DNA from: Chondrus crispus
Taxonomy: Eukaryota > Rhodophyta > Florideophyceae > Gigartinales > Gigartinaceae
DNA: 64,000 nucleotides
NCBI RefSeq assembly: GCF_000350225.1
Contig: NW_005179067.1
Span: 62,001 to 126,000, forward strand
Direction of reading: 5' to 3'
Shown here: piece by piece, positions 32,684-43,350 of the stretch
How positions within the stretch are numbered: the first letter of the stretch is position 1
Layout of the letters: every line of letters starts with the position of its first letter
Translations under genes and position numbers: made by a program
Notes under the pieces: model-generated
The model's input: only the letters and a program-made list of their open reading frames with translations
Told to the model about the DNA's origin: nothing
The model's database searches: none

Positions 32684-33368
32684 TGCCGAGACACGAGTGC
32701 GCTGCAGATGTTCGGTAAGTGAGCGCTTTCTCTAGGCAATGCCGTTTTGCGGTTACCTACAAAGCTGTAACGTAACTTCGCACATTCTCTAACACATTGA
32801 AAGTGTCGAAGAACTGTTCTGACCAAGCCTCACAGCGTTCCTTGTCACTGCAGGTCAACTCGCCCGTCGTCTAACTCAGGATCCGGTAAGCCATCAGTAC
32901 ACCCTCCTTGGTCTCTCACAATTCTAATGCACCATCATGACGTACTGTGACCGTAACCGACCTCTCCTGTTATGTTTCTTGGAGTTGATTGTCGTATTTA
33001 ACGGAAGCGCAGTGAACCATCGCCGCGGTATTTCGGTAATTGGACGAGGTAGATGTAGTGTATGTAGCCGTAACAATACTCTTTGGTTGCTACAAATAAA
33101 TGTGATGTGAACGCCGCTGGAACCGCCATCGGTTCCATCCTTCGGGATGGGACCGTTTCTGGACCAGCGGGGTGACATCACCTTTGCAAGAAAGGTACTG
33201 GACTAACATTTCATTGACTGAGAGTAGGTCGGAGCATTACGTCTAGTGCTGCATTGGAGCTGCGAATGGAGACATATTTTCATTGCCCTGGAGCAGCAAA
33301 ACATGGTCGTCGGTGGCTGCGCATATGCAGCGATGATCACCGTCTCATCATTGCATCAATGTAAAAGC

Positions 33369-33577
33369 GTTTGGCCCTGCGACACCGGCCCGTGTACAGC
33401 GCCAGCCAGCCATCTACCGCCGCAGGCCAAGTAGAGCCGCTGTGCCATAACTGTGCTGCTTTTCAGCCAAATGTCGTTTGGCGCTGCGAGATTTACCCGT
33501 GTGCAGCGCCAGCCAGTCATCTACCGCCACAGGCCAGGCAGAGACGCTGTGCCATAACTATTCCGATTTTCAGCAAA
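33369..33577. repeat. Tandem duplication, about 107-bp period x 2
   Basis: Both units run from GTTTGGC.CTGCGA through CAGCGCCAGCCAG and GCTGTGCCATAACT to TTTCAGC.AAAT. Confidence 0.8.
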
Positions 33578-33718
33578 TGGCGTTATTGGTAAAAAATGTG
33601 CAAAATCGCGACATGAAATCAACAAGCGTTGCTAAACTTATGACACTTTTTTTGCTGGCCCAGACCAAAATATTTGCGCAGATTTCTTATTGCCTCCGAT
33701 AGGCTGATTTAACCTTCC

Positions 33719-34180
33719 TGTGTACAGCACCTCTCGAAACCGTACCTGTACAGCACCCCTCGAAAACGTACCGGTACAGCACCCCTCGAAAACGTACCGG
33801 TACAGCACACCTCGAAAACGTACCTGTACAGCACCCCTCGAAAACGTACCTGTACAGCACCCTTCGAAAACGTACCTGTGCAGCATCCTCGAAAACGGAC
33901 CTGTGCAGCATCCTCGAAATCGGGCCTGTGCGGCACCCCTTGAAAACGTACCCGTACAGCACCTGTCCAAAACGTACCTGTATAGCACCCCTCGAAAACG
34001 TACCTGTGCAGCACCCCTCCAAAACGTACCGGTACAGCACCCCTCGAAAACGTACCTGTACAGCACCTATCGAAAACGTACCTGTGCAGCATCGTCGAAA
34101 ACGGACCTGTGCGGCACCCCTTGAAAACGTACACCCCTCCAAAACGTACTGGTACAGCACCCTCGAAAACGTCCTGGCAT
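33719..34180. repeat. 26-bp minisatellite, about 17 copies
   Basis: The core unit is CAGCACCCCTCGAAAACGTA plus CCTGTA, repeated head to tail with 24- and 25-base variants (CATCCTCGAAAACGGA) and one shortened junction near 34130. It leaves all frames nearly open, so long open frames across it on both strands are artefacts. Confidence 0.95.
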
Positions 34181-35334
34181 GAGTCTAAAACACCACCCTG
34201 GAAATTGGTTGGCAGTCGGTTTTTGTGCCGTATTCACCCTAGGCCTAAAAATGGCTAGAGCGCAGATGTCCCACGATCATGTACGCCGTATTCATTTGCT
34301 TGCTTTAAACTTGGATGTAGTATATACACCAGCGATTCCCATACGTATGAGGCCTCTGACGTATTGCACATGCTCCGTTACAGGTACGTAATAAAATTAA
34401 AGTTAAAAATACTGCTCATGCGCCTCTAATGGGACATGGCAAATTTTTTATTTTGCGCACTGATAAATTATGGGCTGGGCGCTGCCGTCGGCAAAATTTT
34501 GGTGAGAAATTGCCCACAGCAATGTCGCAAATCCAGCGCGTATAGGGGTGCCGCCGTGTAAATCGGCTCAAAACGTTTCGTTCCACCGGAAATTGCGAGT
34601 GGGTAAAACGGGACATTCCGATACGTTTTGGGGCATGCTCCGCAGTCAGTACCAAAAACGCATATTCGTCGAATGCAGCCCGTACCAACCGTATTTTGTC
34701 ACTACGTACCTGCACTGACACATGCCCAAAACGTACTGGAATCCCGGAACTGACGGAAGTACTAGTCATAGGGCGAGCGTCAGGGGAGAGAGACGGGACG
34801 CGTTGGCACGAGGTTGTCGGTGGTGGTTGGTTTTTGTTGATGGGTGGTTGGTTTTTGTTAATGGTAAGATTGATGCCGGGCACCGGGGCTGTTTACTTGT
34901 AGACATTTATAGTACTCTAGAACTCCAGGAGATACTTACCAAATAAACTAAAAGTGCCACTACGCTACCAAAAGGAGGGTTGCTACCCAGGAAGCCTTTC
35001 AAACGTACCTAATAAAGCAGTTTTTAAAGCTAGGTAACATATTCCATAAGGGAATAGTACACCTGAGGCCTAAAACGGCAAAAGTGAGTGGTAGGTGACA
35101 AAAAGGTGTAGGCTACAGCTAATTTGGAGGCTAAAGTACGAATCAGGCAACATAATATTATAGGTAGTCCCAATCTAAACACAATTCACTTTAACACGTA
35201 CAAGTATCACAGGTTCCTGACGAGAGACTCCAGTTTTCCATCGTGATTTTGTTCAGCCTTTGGAAGCAGCCTTGGGTCGCAGCCTTTTTGTGACACATCG
35301 TGACCACAGTATCGTTCTGTGTGTGGAGCCACTG

Positions 35335-35470
35335 GTAAAAGAGTGCATCCAACTACGAACAGCATTGTATCTGGCTAGGGGCCCACTATGAAGGACAGTA
35401 AAAGAGTGCATCCAACTTCCGTACGATAGTGCTCTGTAGGGAAGGGCAGCAAAAGAGTGCATCCACAGCA
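35335..35470. repeat. Short interspersed tandem repeat around AAAAGAGTGCATCCA
   Basis: The 15-17 base motif recurs three times at about 50-60 base spacing, just outside the pogo element. No coding sense. Confidence 0.7.
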
Positions 35471-35502
35471 GAACTAGTAATCCGTCACCAAGAAATGCAG
35501 TA

Positions 35503-37604
35503 CAGTGGTTTCGCGATAACGGGGTCCTCGATAAGCGAATATTCGCTATATGCGCATACACATCTTTGCCACCGAGTTGGGAGACACGATTCTCCTGCTT
35601 CTATGATATCTCTGTGAATACTCAATAAGTGCATAACAATAGTGACACAATTATCATATTGGTTCACAAAATGGACTATCTATGTAACATTCTTTAGTAT
35701 GACAACTGTGGACTGTAATCAATTTTTGGCGCACCAAAACCGAAACAGATTCTGCTGCACGCCACTTATCTTCCCGCCGAAACTAACCGGCGACTTTACA
35801 CAAGAGGGCATAAATCGAGGCCACACTTGTGTTGACTGCCCTGCATACCAAACCGCACCGCACCATACCACCATGTCAACTGTTCAAGATGCCCGGCGCA
35901 GCTGCACTCCAACAGTTTTGCAGAAGCAACAAATTGTGGACGAAAAAGAACGCCGCGTCTCAGGCAGTCAACCCTTCGATCACGCCGCATTGGCAGCATG
36001 GGCGTGCAAAACATTCCGCCTATTGCGTCCACCTAGTCAATCATCCATGTCCCGCCTCCTCCGCAGTGTCTACAAACCTTCGCTTTTTCCGTCCGGGATT
36101 CACAAGAGAAACCGCCTTGGGGAGTGTAAGGAGCTAGAGTCTGCTTTGTACTCGTGGGTAAACGCACAGTTTTCCAATCGTCGATGTATCAACGGCGAAT
36201 TAATTCGACGTCAAGCCGCGCGGTTACAGTCCAAGATGAATTCCCAACTCCCACCCCAGCAGCGAAAACATCTTCGCTTCAGCTCTGGATGGCTCAACAA
36301 CTTCCAGCTTTGCTTCGACCTAAAGTCTCTGAAGTGTCACGGCGAGAGTGGCGACGCAAACCAGTCTGCAATTGACAAGGCTGTGCCTGATATTCGCAAG
36401 ATACTCCAGGTTTACAAGCCGGAAGACATATTAAATGTTGATGAGTTCGGACACTACTACTCTATGGCACCCGACCGCACGATTGCAGCTCAAAGACTTC
36501 CTAGGCGCAAGAAGGAGAAACGAGACTAACCTACCTTGCTTGCTGTAACGCAAATGGTACGGAAAAAGTACCGCTCATGGGAATTGGCAGGGCCTACAAA
36601 CCGAGGTGCTACAAGAAGAAAACCGGGCAAGAACTTGGCTTTGATTATCACAGCAACTGCAAGGCGTGAATGACGACAGATCTTTATGTTAGATGGCTAC
36701 TTCAGTTCTCATCCTACGTGAATCGAACAGGCTCTAATCGAAACGTTGTCTTGCTTCTTGATAACTGTTCTGCCCATGGACATGTTGACTAAATTAGTTC
36801 GTTAGAGAACGTAGAGATTGTGTTTCTTCCCTTCAATACCACGTCAAAGTTGCAACCTATGGATGCCTGAATTATTGCAGCTCTTAAGGTGAGGTACTGG
36901 CGACTACAGTACGAGCATGCTTTGGACCGTGTGGATGCTGGTGTCGCGGAAATTTATAAAGTGGACCAATTAACGGTGATGAGGTGGATGCCGACCATAT
37001 GGGATCAACTTCCGAAAAGTGTTATGGCCAATTGTTGGAACCACACGGATCTAATGGATGGGAATTGTCTAGACCCAGGAAGATCTGAGAATGAGAAGGT
37101 GGCGGAAATACGGGCTGCTCTATCTAGTCTGCTGCCTAACAATGTGAGAGCGAACATGTCCGTTGGTTCTATTCTCAATCCGGTCAGGGAAGATGACTGG
37201 TTTGAGGACATTGATGAAGACAATTTGGCAGAAGAAGCCGCCGTAGGCATCCGCGGAAATACAGAAGCGACAGAGCATACAGATGACGAGGTTTCATATC
37301 TTGACGAGATGAAGTTTGAGGAAAAATTGCGGGCCGTGGTTGTTGTTCGCCATCTGCTCGAGAGTCATGATGCCATAGACCCTCTAATTATCAATGCCCA
37401 GCGGTCTACTCAGAGACAGTTGAAGCGCGAGCGGTCGCAGGCATTGCGCCAGACCAGAATTACCAGCTTTTTTGAATAAATGTTTTGACGGTTAGGATTG
37501 TTTCAAATATGGGCTCCGTATGTAACAATTTGATAAGCGAATAATCACGATAAGCACATACAGACCTCATCCACGCCCAATATGTGCTTATCGCGAAACC
37601 ACTG
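35503..37604 (+). mobile_element. pogo/Tigger-like DNA transposon with TA target duplication
   Basis: The ends are inverted repeats reading CAGTGGTTTCGCGATAA on the left and its complement on the right, flanked by TA on each side (35501-35502 and 37605-37606), as expected for Tc1/mariner-pogo insertion. Subterminal GATAAGCGAAT words occur near both ends. The total is 2102 bp, containing one transposase gene with internal breaks. Confidence 0.88.
35873..37479 (+). pseudogene. pogo/Tigger transposase, broken
   Basis: The N-terminal frame (to 36528) has a CENP-B-type DNA-binding region: an initial helix-turn-helix (QQIVDEKERRV ... MSRLLRS) and a second one with LESALYSWVNAQFSNRRCIN and FSSGWLNNFQ. 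The DDE domain begins at DILNVDEFGHYYSMAPDRT. The middle third (36530-36890) is interrupted by a frame change and several stops. The second catalytic Asp appears as LLLDNCSAHG-like sequence near 36750, and the end frame (36889-37479) holds helices and an acidic tail ending RITSFFE. The element could not make a full enzyme now. Confidence 0.8.
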
Positions 37605-37606
37605 TA

Positions 37607-38351
37607 CCCTTCTCAATGGCTATATTTGGGCCATCTAACAATAATTTAAAGAAGAATTCACTTTACGCTTCCCATTTCAATTTGCAAATCTTCTCGAAAG
37701 AATCAGCTTCAAACTTTGATTGCATCAGTATGCTGGGCACCGTCTCAGGCAAATGAGGACTCACTGTACCTCCTGATCTCTCTCTGTCACCAACGAGTAC
37801 CTTCATGTGTGTGTGGGGGTTATTTGGGCCCCCGAGCTGTTTCGCTCCCAACTTCAACGGCGTCATGAACAGCTCCCAAAACAAGCTCCGCCGCAAACTG
37901 CAACGATGATATGGGGGGTTTCTTGCGTTTGCTGCTATTTTTGGGGACTTGTGTGGCGTCCTGCACTCGTGCTTTTGCTAAATGCTGCGCTATACGTCTT
38001 GCTTCTCCCCGTAGATCTTTAGCGTTTGTGGTCGGCGGCTTGTCGCCGCATTGACAGAGGCATGACAGTCTCGAGACAGTTTGGATAATTGTTTGCTGAC
38101 TGCCCGTAAGTGCGATGGACATATTGTTCCTAGAGCAACGATATCTGCATATGAGAGCCATGACTTTTAATACAGAGAGCACGGGGCTTGCAACGTATGG
38201 GATGAAAAGGGTGTTTCGGTTACGAGATAAGTGGCGGGAAACCGTCCCAAATATTCCCTTGTCTAAAATAAAGCCTTTGAGAAGGGTAGTCCACAACTAT
38301 ATCAGGTTGAGATTGTTTGACCTTTAGAATGTTCTGTTTACCTGTGCCACT
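37607..38351. other. Intergenic region between transposon and host gene island
   Basis: No supportable gene. A 158-codon minus-strand frame at 37820-38296 has neither a recognisable domain nor a bordering gene structure. Confidence 0.4.
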
Positions 38352-39791
38352 ATGTTCTCCCGCATTCTACTTTGCTTTTGCGTTCTACTATGCCTCATCG
38401 AACTGATCTTTGCAGCAGTCGTCTCTTCCCCCGTCCTAATCATAGGGGCAGGGACAGCTGGTGCCACAGTCGCACTCGAACTTTCAAAACAATCAATTCC
38501 TTTCATTCTTTTCGAAGCCACAGACCGTGTCGGCGGTCGCCTGCGTCGTGAACCGCTGGGCGGAGGGCTCTCAGTTGAGTTAGGAGGCATGTCTCTTCAA
38601 GGATTTCGCCGGGGTGTCCCCTTCCACGATTTCGTCCGGAAGTTCGTGGGTCTCAAAGCTGTTGCAGCGGACTATGACGACGTTTACTTCGTCTCCAATG
38701 GCACCCTAGTGCCCGACAAGATTGCTGATCAGGCATGGACCCTATCTGAAAAGGCTTTGGCCAGTGCCTACAGGCTCCAAGGAAAATATGACATGGATAT
38801 TCGTTCTGCTGTTGAGTTTTCTGGTATCGATATTCGGAGCCCGATAGAGACTGCTGCCTGGCGTTTCGAGATTGATTTCGAGTATGCTGTGGGTGCCGAG
38901 GCGGTCAGCCTTAATGGTTTGTCACCTATCTTTGCTCCGGATGCTCCGAGGTCTCGAGACAGGTTTGTGACGGATCAGAGAGGCTATGGCTATGCTGTCG
39001 AGGTCATTCTACAAATGGCAGGGGTGAAGGACACAACCAGGTCCAATGATAAGCTTCGCTTGAACACACCGGTGGACACTGTGCGATACTCTGAAGAAAG
39101 TGCACAAGTTGTGTTGCGCAACGGTGAGATATACAATGGTTCGGCTGTGGTTTCAACAGTATCAGCCGGTGTTTTAAAAGAAGCTCTTCTCCGTGAGCCG
39201 CCGTCAGCCAGTCGATTGAACTTCGATCCCCCATTAAGAAGGCGTAAACGCCTCGCAATTGCCAAGATCGTCATGGGTGATTACATGAAGATTTTCGTAC
39301 AGTTCAAAGAGCCTGTGTTCACCGACGAAGACCCATTGTTCCTCATTCCACTCTCGTGTGACATAGATGGCTTTCTGAAAGTGCAAAATCTCAATAAGCG
39401 CGGTTACTTCCCAGCGGAAAATATTGTCTTGGTGACTTCAACAGATGAATATAGTCGTGAGCTCGAGTGCGAAAGCAAGGAAAAGGTGTTGAGAGATGTT
39501 TTACATTATCTCTCGGCGGCCGCGGGAAAGGTGTTGAGCGAAAGTGACGTGATTGGTCTCGTTGCTTCCAATTTTCGACGCAAACCGTTCTTCAAAGGCT
39601 CTTTTTCTGTCCGTGCACCATCAGTGACCGATGACGATATCAAACAGTTTAACAAGCCAGTGAATTCTTTGTTCTTCGCGGGTGAGGCCCACCGGATGGG
39701 AGAAGGCTTGAACGGGTATGTCCATGGAGCATGGGATAGTGCCGTGGATACCACTAAGCAGTTAATTGAATTCGTGGCCAACAGAAAATAA
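38352..39791 (+). CDS. Secreted or vacuolar flavin amine oxidase (polyamine oxidase-like)
   Basis: This 479-residue protein begins with a signal peptide (MFSRILLCFCVLLCLIELIF). The FAD-binding Rossmann motif follows at about residues 28-63 (VLIIGAGTAGATVALELSKQ, ending RVGGRL). The substrate domain lies in the middle. The C-terminal FAD signature is LFFAGEAHRMGEGLNGYVHG near residues 440-460. Size and order match plant and fungal polyamine oxidases, which oxidise spermine or spermidine and release hydrogen peroxide; the exact amine cannot be told. The start is fixed by the signal peptide. Intronless. It is the first host gene after the transposon block, and the nearest upstream sequence is transposon debris. 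Confidence 0.85.
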   Translation: MFSRILLCFCVLLCLIELIFAAVVSSPVLIIGAGTAGATVALELSKQSIPFILFEATDRVGGRLRREPLGGGLSVELGGMSLQGFRRGVPFHDFVRKFVGLKAVAADYDDVYFVSNGTLVPDKIADQAWTLSEKALASAYRLQGKYDMDIRSAVEFSGIDIRSPIETAAWRFEIDFEYAVGAEAVSLNGLSPIFAPDAPRSRDRFVTDQRGYGYAVEVILQMAGVKDTTRSNDKLRLNTPVDTVRYSEESAQVVLRNGEIYNGSAVVSTVSAGVLKEALLREPPSASRLNFDPPLRRRKRLAIAKIVMGDYMKIFVQFKEPVFTDEDPLFLIPLSCDIDGFLKVQNLNKRGYFPAENIVLVTSTDEYSRELECESKEKVLRDVLHYLSAAAGKVLSESDVIGLVASNFRRKPFFKGSFSVRAPSVTDDDIKQFNKPVNSLFFAGEAHRMGEGLNGYVHGAWDSAVDTTKQLIEFVANRK

Positions 39792-41004
39792 TCACTGCAA
39801 ATCGGGACAAATGTCCTGTAATGAACTGGGAATGTGATACTGTAGCAAGAAACTGAGAATTACTGCAAGGAGCGGGAGGAAACGCGTTATGGAGATAAAC
39901 ATAAAGGTCGTAGAGATGGAGGTAGTAACGGCAGGTTTCGTAGACGACAGCTCGACGTGTTTTGGATGTGCGCTCATTTTTCCAAGAGGGTTCCATGGTA
40001 GCCTGTCCTGGTGCTGAAGGGAGCTGACTTTATTGATTAGATGAGAATCTCGGGCGTTCAATGGAGCATTCAATTCTGTAGCACCCAGCGATGACAAGAT
40101 GCAATATTGAATCATCGTCCTGTACAGATGTTGCACTGTGCTGTACCATGATCTGTTTGCATATCGTTTGATTTCCAGAGTGGCCATCACTGGCATGCAA
40201 TCATGGCCCAAATCTCGACGAACGAGACTCGACAAATTTGCATGGGAAATTGTCCGCGAACTGAACTATGATCTCATTGCCGACCTGCCAAGATGCAGCA
40301 CCCTGAGTACAGTGAATGTGTTCCAGACAATAAGATCTGCTAAAGTCCTGCGTGTCCGTGTACTGGGGGAACCCCAAACTTTGCTCACTCTTCACAACTT
40401 CAAACAGGACCTCCGGTTCATAAACGTGTCCGCATATGTGGCATCGCCGTTTCGTTCGATGCCCACCTGTACAGTACCCGTTTTCTCTGCGGGCGCTGGA
40501 GCCGGTTAAGCCCTATGACTCCCTCCGCGTTTAATTCACACACTTCATTAGTTTCGCAGATCATTCCGCACATGCGTCATATTCTCCCTTCCCTGTCGGC
40601 TCATATCAGCAACCCCATGCATTCCAGTACGAATACAGAGCCCCGTATCAGTTGGCACCTTTATGCCACCATACTGGTCTTCCGGAAGCTCGTCCCCAGC
40701 GAGGCCGACTTTGTCGAGCACCCATCGTCTCGCATTCAGGTAGGCATCAAAACCTTAGCAAGTTGCGTGGTGGTGCCGTTGGGCAGAAACACTGCCGAGT
40801 ACTGCGCATGTGAGGAAGAGCGCATGTTTGCGCATGGAGAACAAGAGTTTCAGAAGATTCGCTAGGAGCGCATTTTTGTTGTGTAATTTGAACTCCAGCT
40901 CGCCAATTTGTCCTGACGGGCTTGTCCGATAAATCGACTTTAATAAAAAGCCACCATCAGGATAATGCCAGTTGTCATCGTCATGGTTGTATATGGCGGT
41001 ATTT
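39792..41004. other. Intergenic region with two weak open frames
   Basis: Frames at 40138-40509 and 40515-40865 (plus) lie next to each other in different registers, with fairly natural composition (FAWEIVRELNYDLIADLP). They could be a small decayed or spliced gene. Nothing matches a family I know, so I do not call a gene. Confidence 0.3.
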
Positions 41005-43350
41005 CTATGATCTCGACAATAGGGAGACTGTGCGCGCGATAAGCCACATCGCACACTTCAAGTTCTTATTGTACGAGTTCGACCCCAATTTGTCTTTCCT
41101 GGATTCCAACACCTCTGGGCTTGCGCGGATCCGGTCCCAATGGTATGAAATGACAACACGCGCGATGTCCAATAACGCTTCCTCATAATAGCATTTCAGC
41201 TCCTCCATGCTGATTAAACGCACGGCGGCTTCAACGTCATCTGCCTTGCCAAATTCAACAAGGAATTGTGTCAGGCATGAGTAGTAATATTCGAGAAGAA
41301 CATCTTCACCGTTCCCATCAGGCGTTAAAAGACTGGGTCCTGCAGATGCCGCAATCAAATAGCATACGTCAACTGCCGGATGTCCCCATCCACACCACTG
41401 AAAATCAATAATGCCAACTTCCCAAGCCTCACCATCGGAGCTCTTCCCAGTTTCAGCACGCCGCGTAGACGGTGATTTACTGGGCCTGTAAAAGAAGTTT
41501 GCCGCCTTTGCATCACCGTGAATGATTGTTCTGTGACTATGTTCCTCATTCAGACCAACTCCGTGCACTTTGTCTGCAGACAGCGGTGCACGCGTCTCCA
41601 AAAGATGCCCAAGATTTTTCAGTGTCTCGTTCTGATCAGGATCAAGGCCGGCCTCTCGTAGAGAATCAGCAAAACTGTGGAGGTAATTTTCCCAACAGGA
41701 AGGGAGCTTGCGAAAGCTATCAGGCGCTTGTCTACATGGAACCCAATAAGTTGCTTGATCCCAAACAGCCTCACACAATGTTTCATAGAGGGGTTCATCG
41801 CGGCATTGCCAGAAGAAAGCATGCATACATGCGAGTGAATGTAGAGTACACCGCATTTTGTCTTTGTCTAGAAGACCAACTTGTTTCCAGCTTCTCTCTG
41901 GACTGAAATCTTCAAGTATAATTAAAAATCTACTTTCAATGGGCAGTTTGGACGGACGCGAGTCAGTGAAGTAGGACTTCGGTACTTTGATCCCGGCATT
42001 CCGAAGATGATTGCAAGCTTCCAAGGATAGAAAGGCTGCCTCTACTTGGTAAGAGGAAACGTCACGAGCTAGCTTTTGCGGCGCTGTGCGTGCTTTCAAC
42101 TTGACATGCTCGAGATGCTTCATGACAATCCTTTTCAAAAATACACTTTCTGGGCCTGTGGGTTCTTGATCTTCGTAATAAAGCTGCAAACGACATGCAT
42201 CAGACATTAAATATCGCACTGCTGTGGAATCGTCAGCCGTGAAGGCCAAGACCGATTGACTGAGCTTGGTAGATAGCCACGAAGCCGTGATCGGATTACC
42301 GTCAAGATCCAATGCGATATCCGTGGCCTGAGGCTTTCGATTCAATCTGAGACCTGTATCGCGTAACAACGGGTCTAAAGTCATGGAAGCGCGGAATAGC
42401 TGGCACATCTCTTTGTGTGTCCTCCCATCTGAATCAAAGTGCGCAAACGTCTTAGCTGAAGCCATGACGCCGTATTGATTCTGGATCCTACTGTTAGCGT
42501 AATGTGGGATTGGGTTGCCGAACAAATCCGTGACGCAACCTCCTAATGCATTAATAATGGCTGTGGGCGCTGCGCTGTCCCACAAACTTGTTGAAAAATT
42601 GAGGATCGCTATGTCTGCGTTTCCGTTCGCAACTTGAAGCACTTTGTTCCCGGCTCCACCTAGATGCAACAAATGTGCGGGGCTGAGCATGTCGATCACT
42701 TCCTTGATGAGGGGCTTCGATGACGACCGGGAACATGTAACAATGGCCCCAGAATTCTTTGCGCGAGGTTCATCTATGGGAAGCAAGTTAACGACGCCGG
42801 CGCCGACAAGCCCATATATTGGTTCTTCCGTGACAAACGGTTGTCCTATCACTCCGGCGATCGGTGTTCCGTTAACGCTAATCCCTATCAAAGATTGCAC
42901 GGCATCGAGGCGACCCTCCACAAACTCGAAGGTGCCATCCAGCGGATCACAGAATACACATACATCCTCTATCGGCACAGACTTGCACGTGTCTGGTGCC
43001 ACGATTTTATCGCATGTCAATTTCAAAGGTGGAAGACTTGCTGGGTGGGGCTTCATGTCCGGATGAAGATCCTCTTCTCCGATGATGGTAAGGTTCGGAA
43101 ATTGTCGTAAAAGAGGAGCAACAACAACTGACTGCGCCATAACATCGGCAATCGTCAGGGCCGATCGAGGGTCGGATACATCTTTGTATGTCTCTTCAAG
43201 TGATCCCCCAGATTTGCGGGATTCCTCAACTTGCCGGATGACCGCACATGCACGCTTCGCGGCATCGACACAGGCTCCGAGAAGCTGACCAATATCAATC
43301 AATTCTCTTTTCGGCTGGGGGGAGGTCAAATGCTGGCATCGCGGAGCCAT
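41005..43350 (-). CDS. BPNT1-like phosphatase fused to a CHK-like kinase
   Basis: A single 781-codon frame with two enzymes. Residues 20-320 are an inositol-monophosphatase fold of the 3'(2'),5'-bisphosphate nucleotidase type: IIGEED (89-94), FCDPLDGTFEFVEG (133-146), and WDSAAPTAIINALGGCVTDL carrying the third metal site. BPNT1 enzymes remove the 3' phosphate of PAP, the by-product of sulfation, and are lithium sensitive. Residues 370-781 look like a CHK/aminoglycoside phosphotransferase-like kinase: FLIILEDF, then the catalytic TIIHGDAKAANFFY (HGD at 611-613) and VGIIDFQWCGWGHPAVDVCY (IDF at 648-650). The kinase substrate is unknown. I do not recall this fusion in other lineages. There is no targeting peptide. 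Confidence 0.85.
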   Translation of the reverse strand: MAPRCQHLTSPQPKRELIDIGQLLGACVDAAKRACAVIRQVEESRKSGGSLEETYKDVSDPRSALTIADVMAQSVVVAPLLRQFPNLTIIGEEDLHPDMKPHPASLPPLKLTCDKIVAPDTCKSVPIEDVCVFCDPLDGTFEFVEGRLDAVQSLIGISVNGTPIAGVIGQPFVTEEPIYGLVGAGVVNLLPIDEPRAKNSGAIVTCSRSSSKPLIKEVIDMLSPAHLLHLGGAGNKVLQVANGNADIAILNFSTSLWDSAAPTAIINALGGCVTDLFGNPIPHYANSRIQNQYGVMASAKTFAHFDSDGRTHKEMCQLFRASMTLDPLLRDTGLRLNRKPQATDIALDLDGNPITASWLSTKLSQSVLAFTADDSTAVRYLMSDACRLQLYYEDQEPTGPESVFLKRIVMKHLEHVKLKARTAPQKLARDVSSYQVEAAFLSLEACNHLRNAGIKVPKSYFTDSRPSKLPIESRFLIILEDFSPERSWKQVGLLDKDKMRCTLHSLACMHAFFWQCRDEPLYETLCEAVWDQATYWVPCRQAPDSFRKLPSCWENYLHSFADSLREAGLDPDQNETLKNLGHLLETRAPLSADKVHGVGLNEEHSHRTIIHGDAKAANFFYRPSKSPSTRRAETGKSSDGEAWEVGIIDFQWCGWGHPAVDVCYLIAASAGPSLLTPDGNGEDVLLEYYYSCLTQFLVEFGKADDVEAAVRLISMEELKCYYEEALLDIARVVISYHWDRIRASPEVLESRKDKLGSNSYNKNLKCAMWLIARTVSLLSRS

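Larger units (their letters stand above)
31772..35502. other. Gene-free stretch rich in short tandem repeats
   Basis: I see no gene I can support in 3.7 kb. Open frames here are short, and several are created by tandem repeats (listed separately). A short frame at 31801-32091 (minus) could be a leader exon of the neighbouring transposase, but nothing proves it. The stretch near 34420-34560 resembles 2520-2620 in word content (AATGTCGCAAA near a GCCCAC run) and may be a distant copy of the same noncoding repeat. Confidence 0.5.

Noticed and set aside
33638-34182. Several overlapping open frames of 130-157 codons on both strands
   Set aside because: They are produced by the 26-bp minisatellite, whose units contain few stop codons in any frame.
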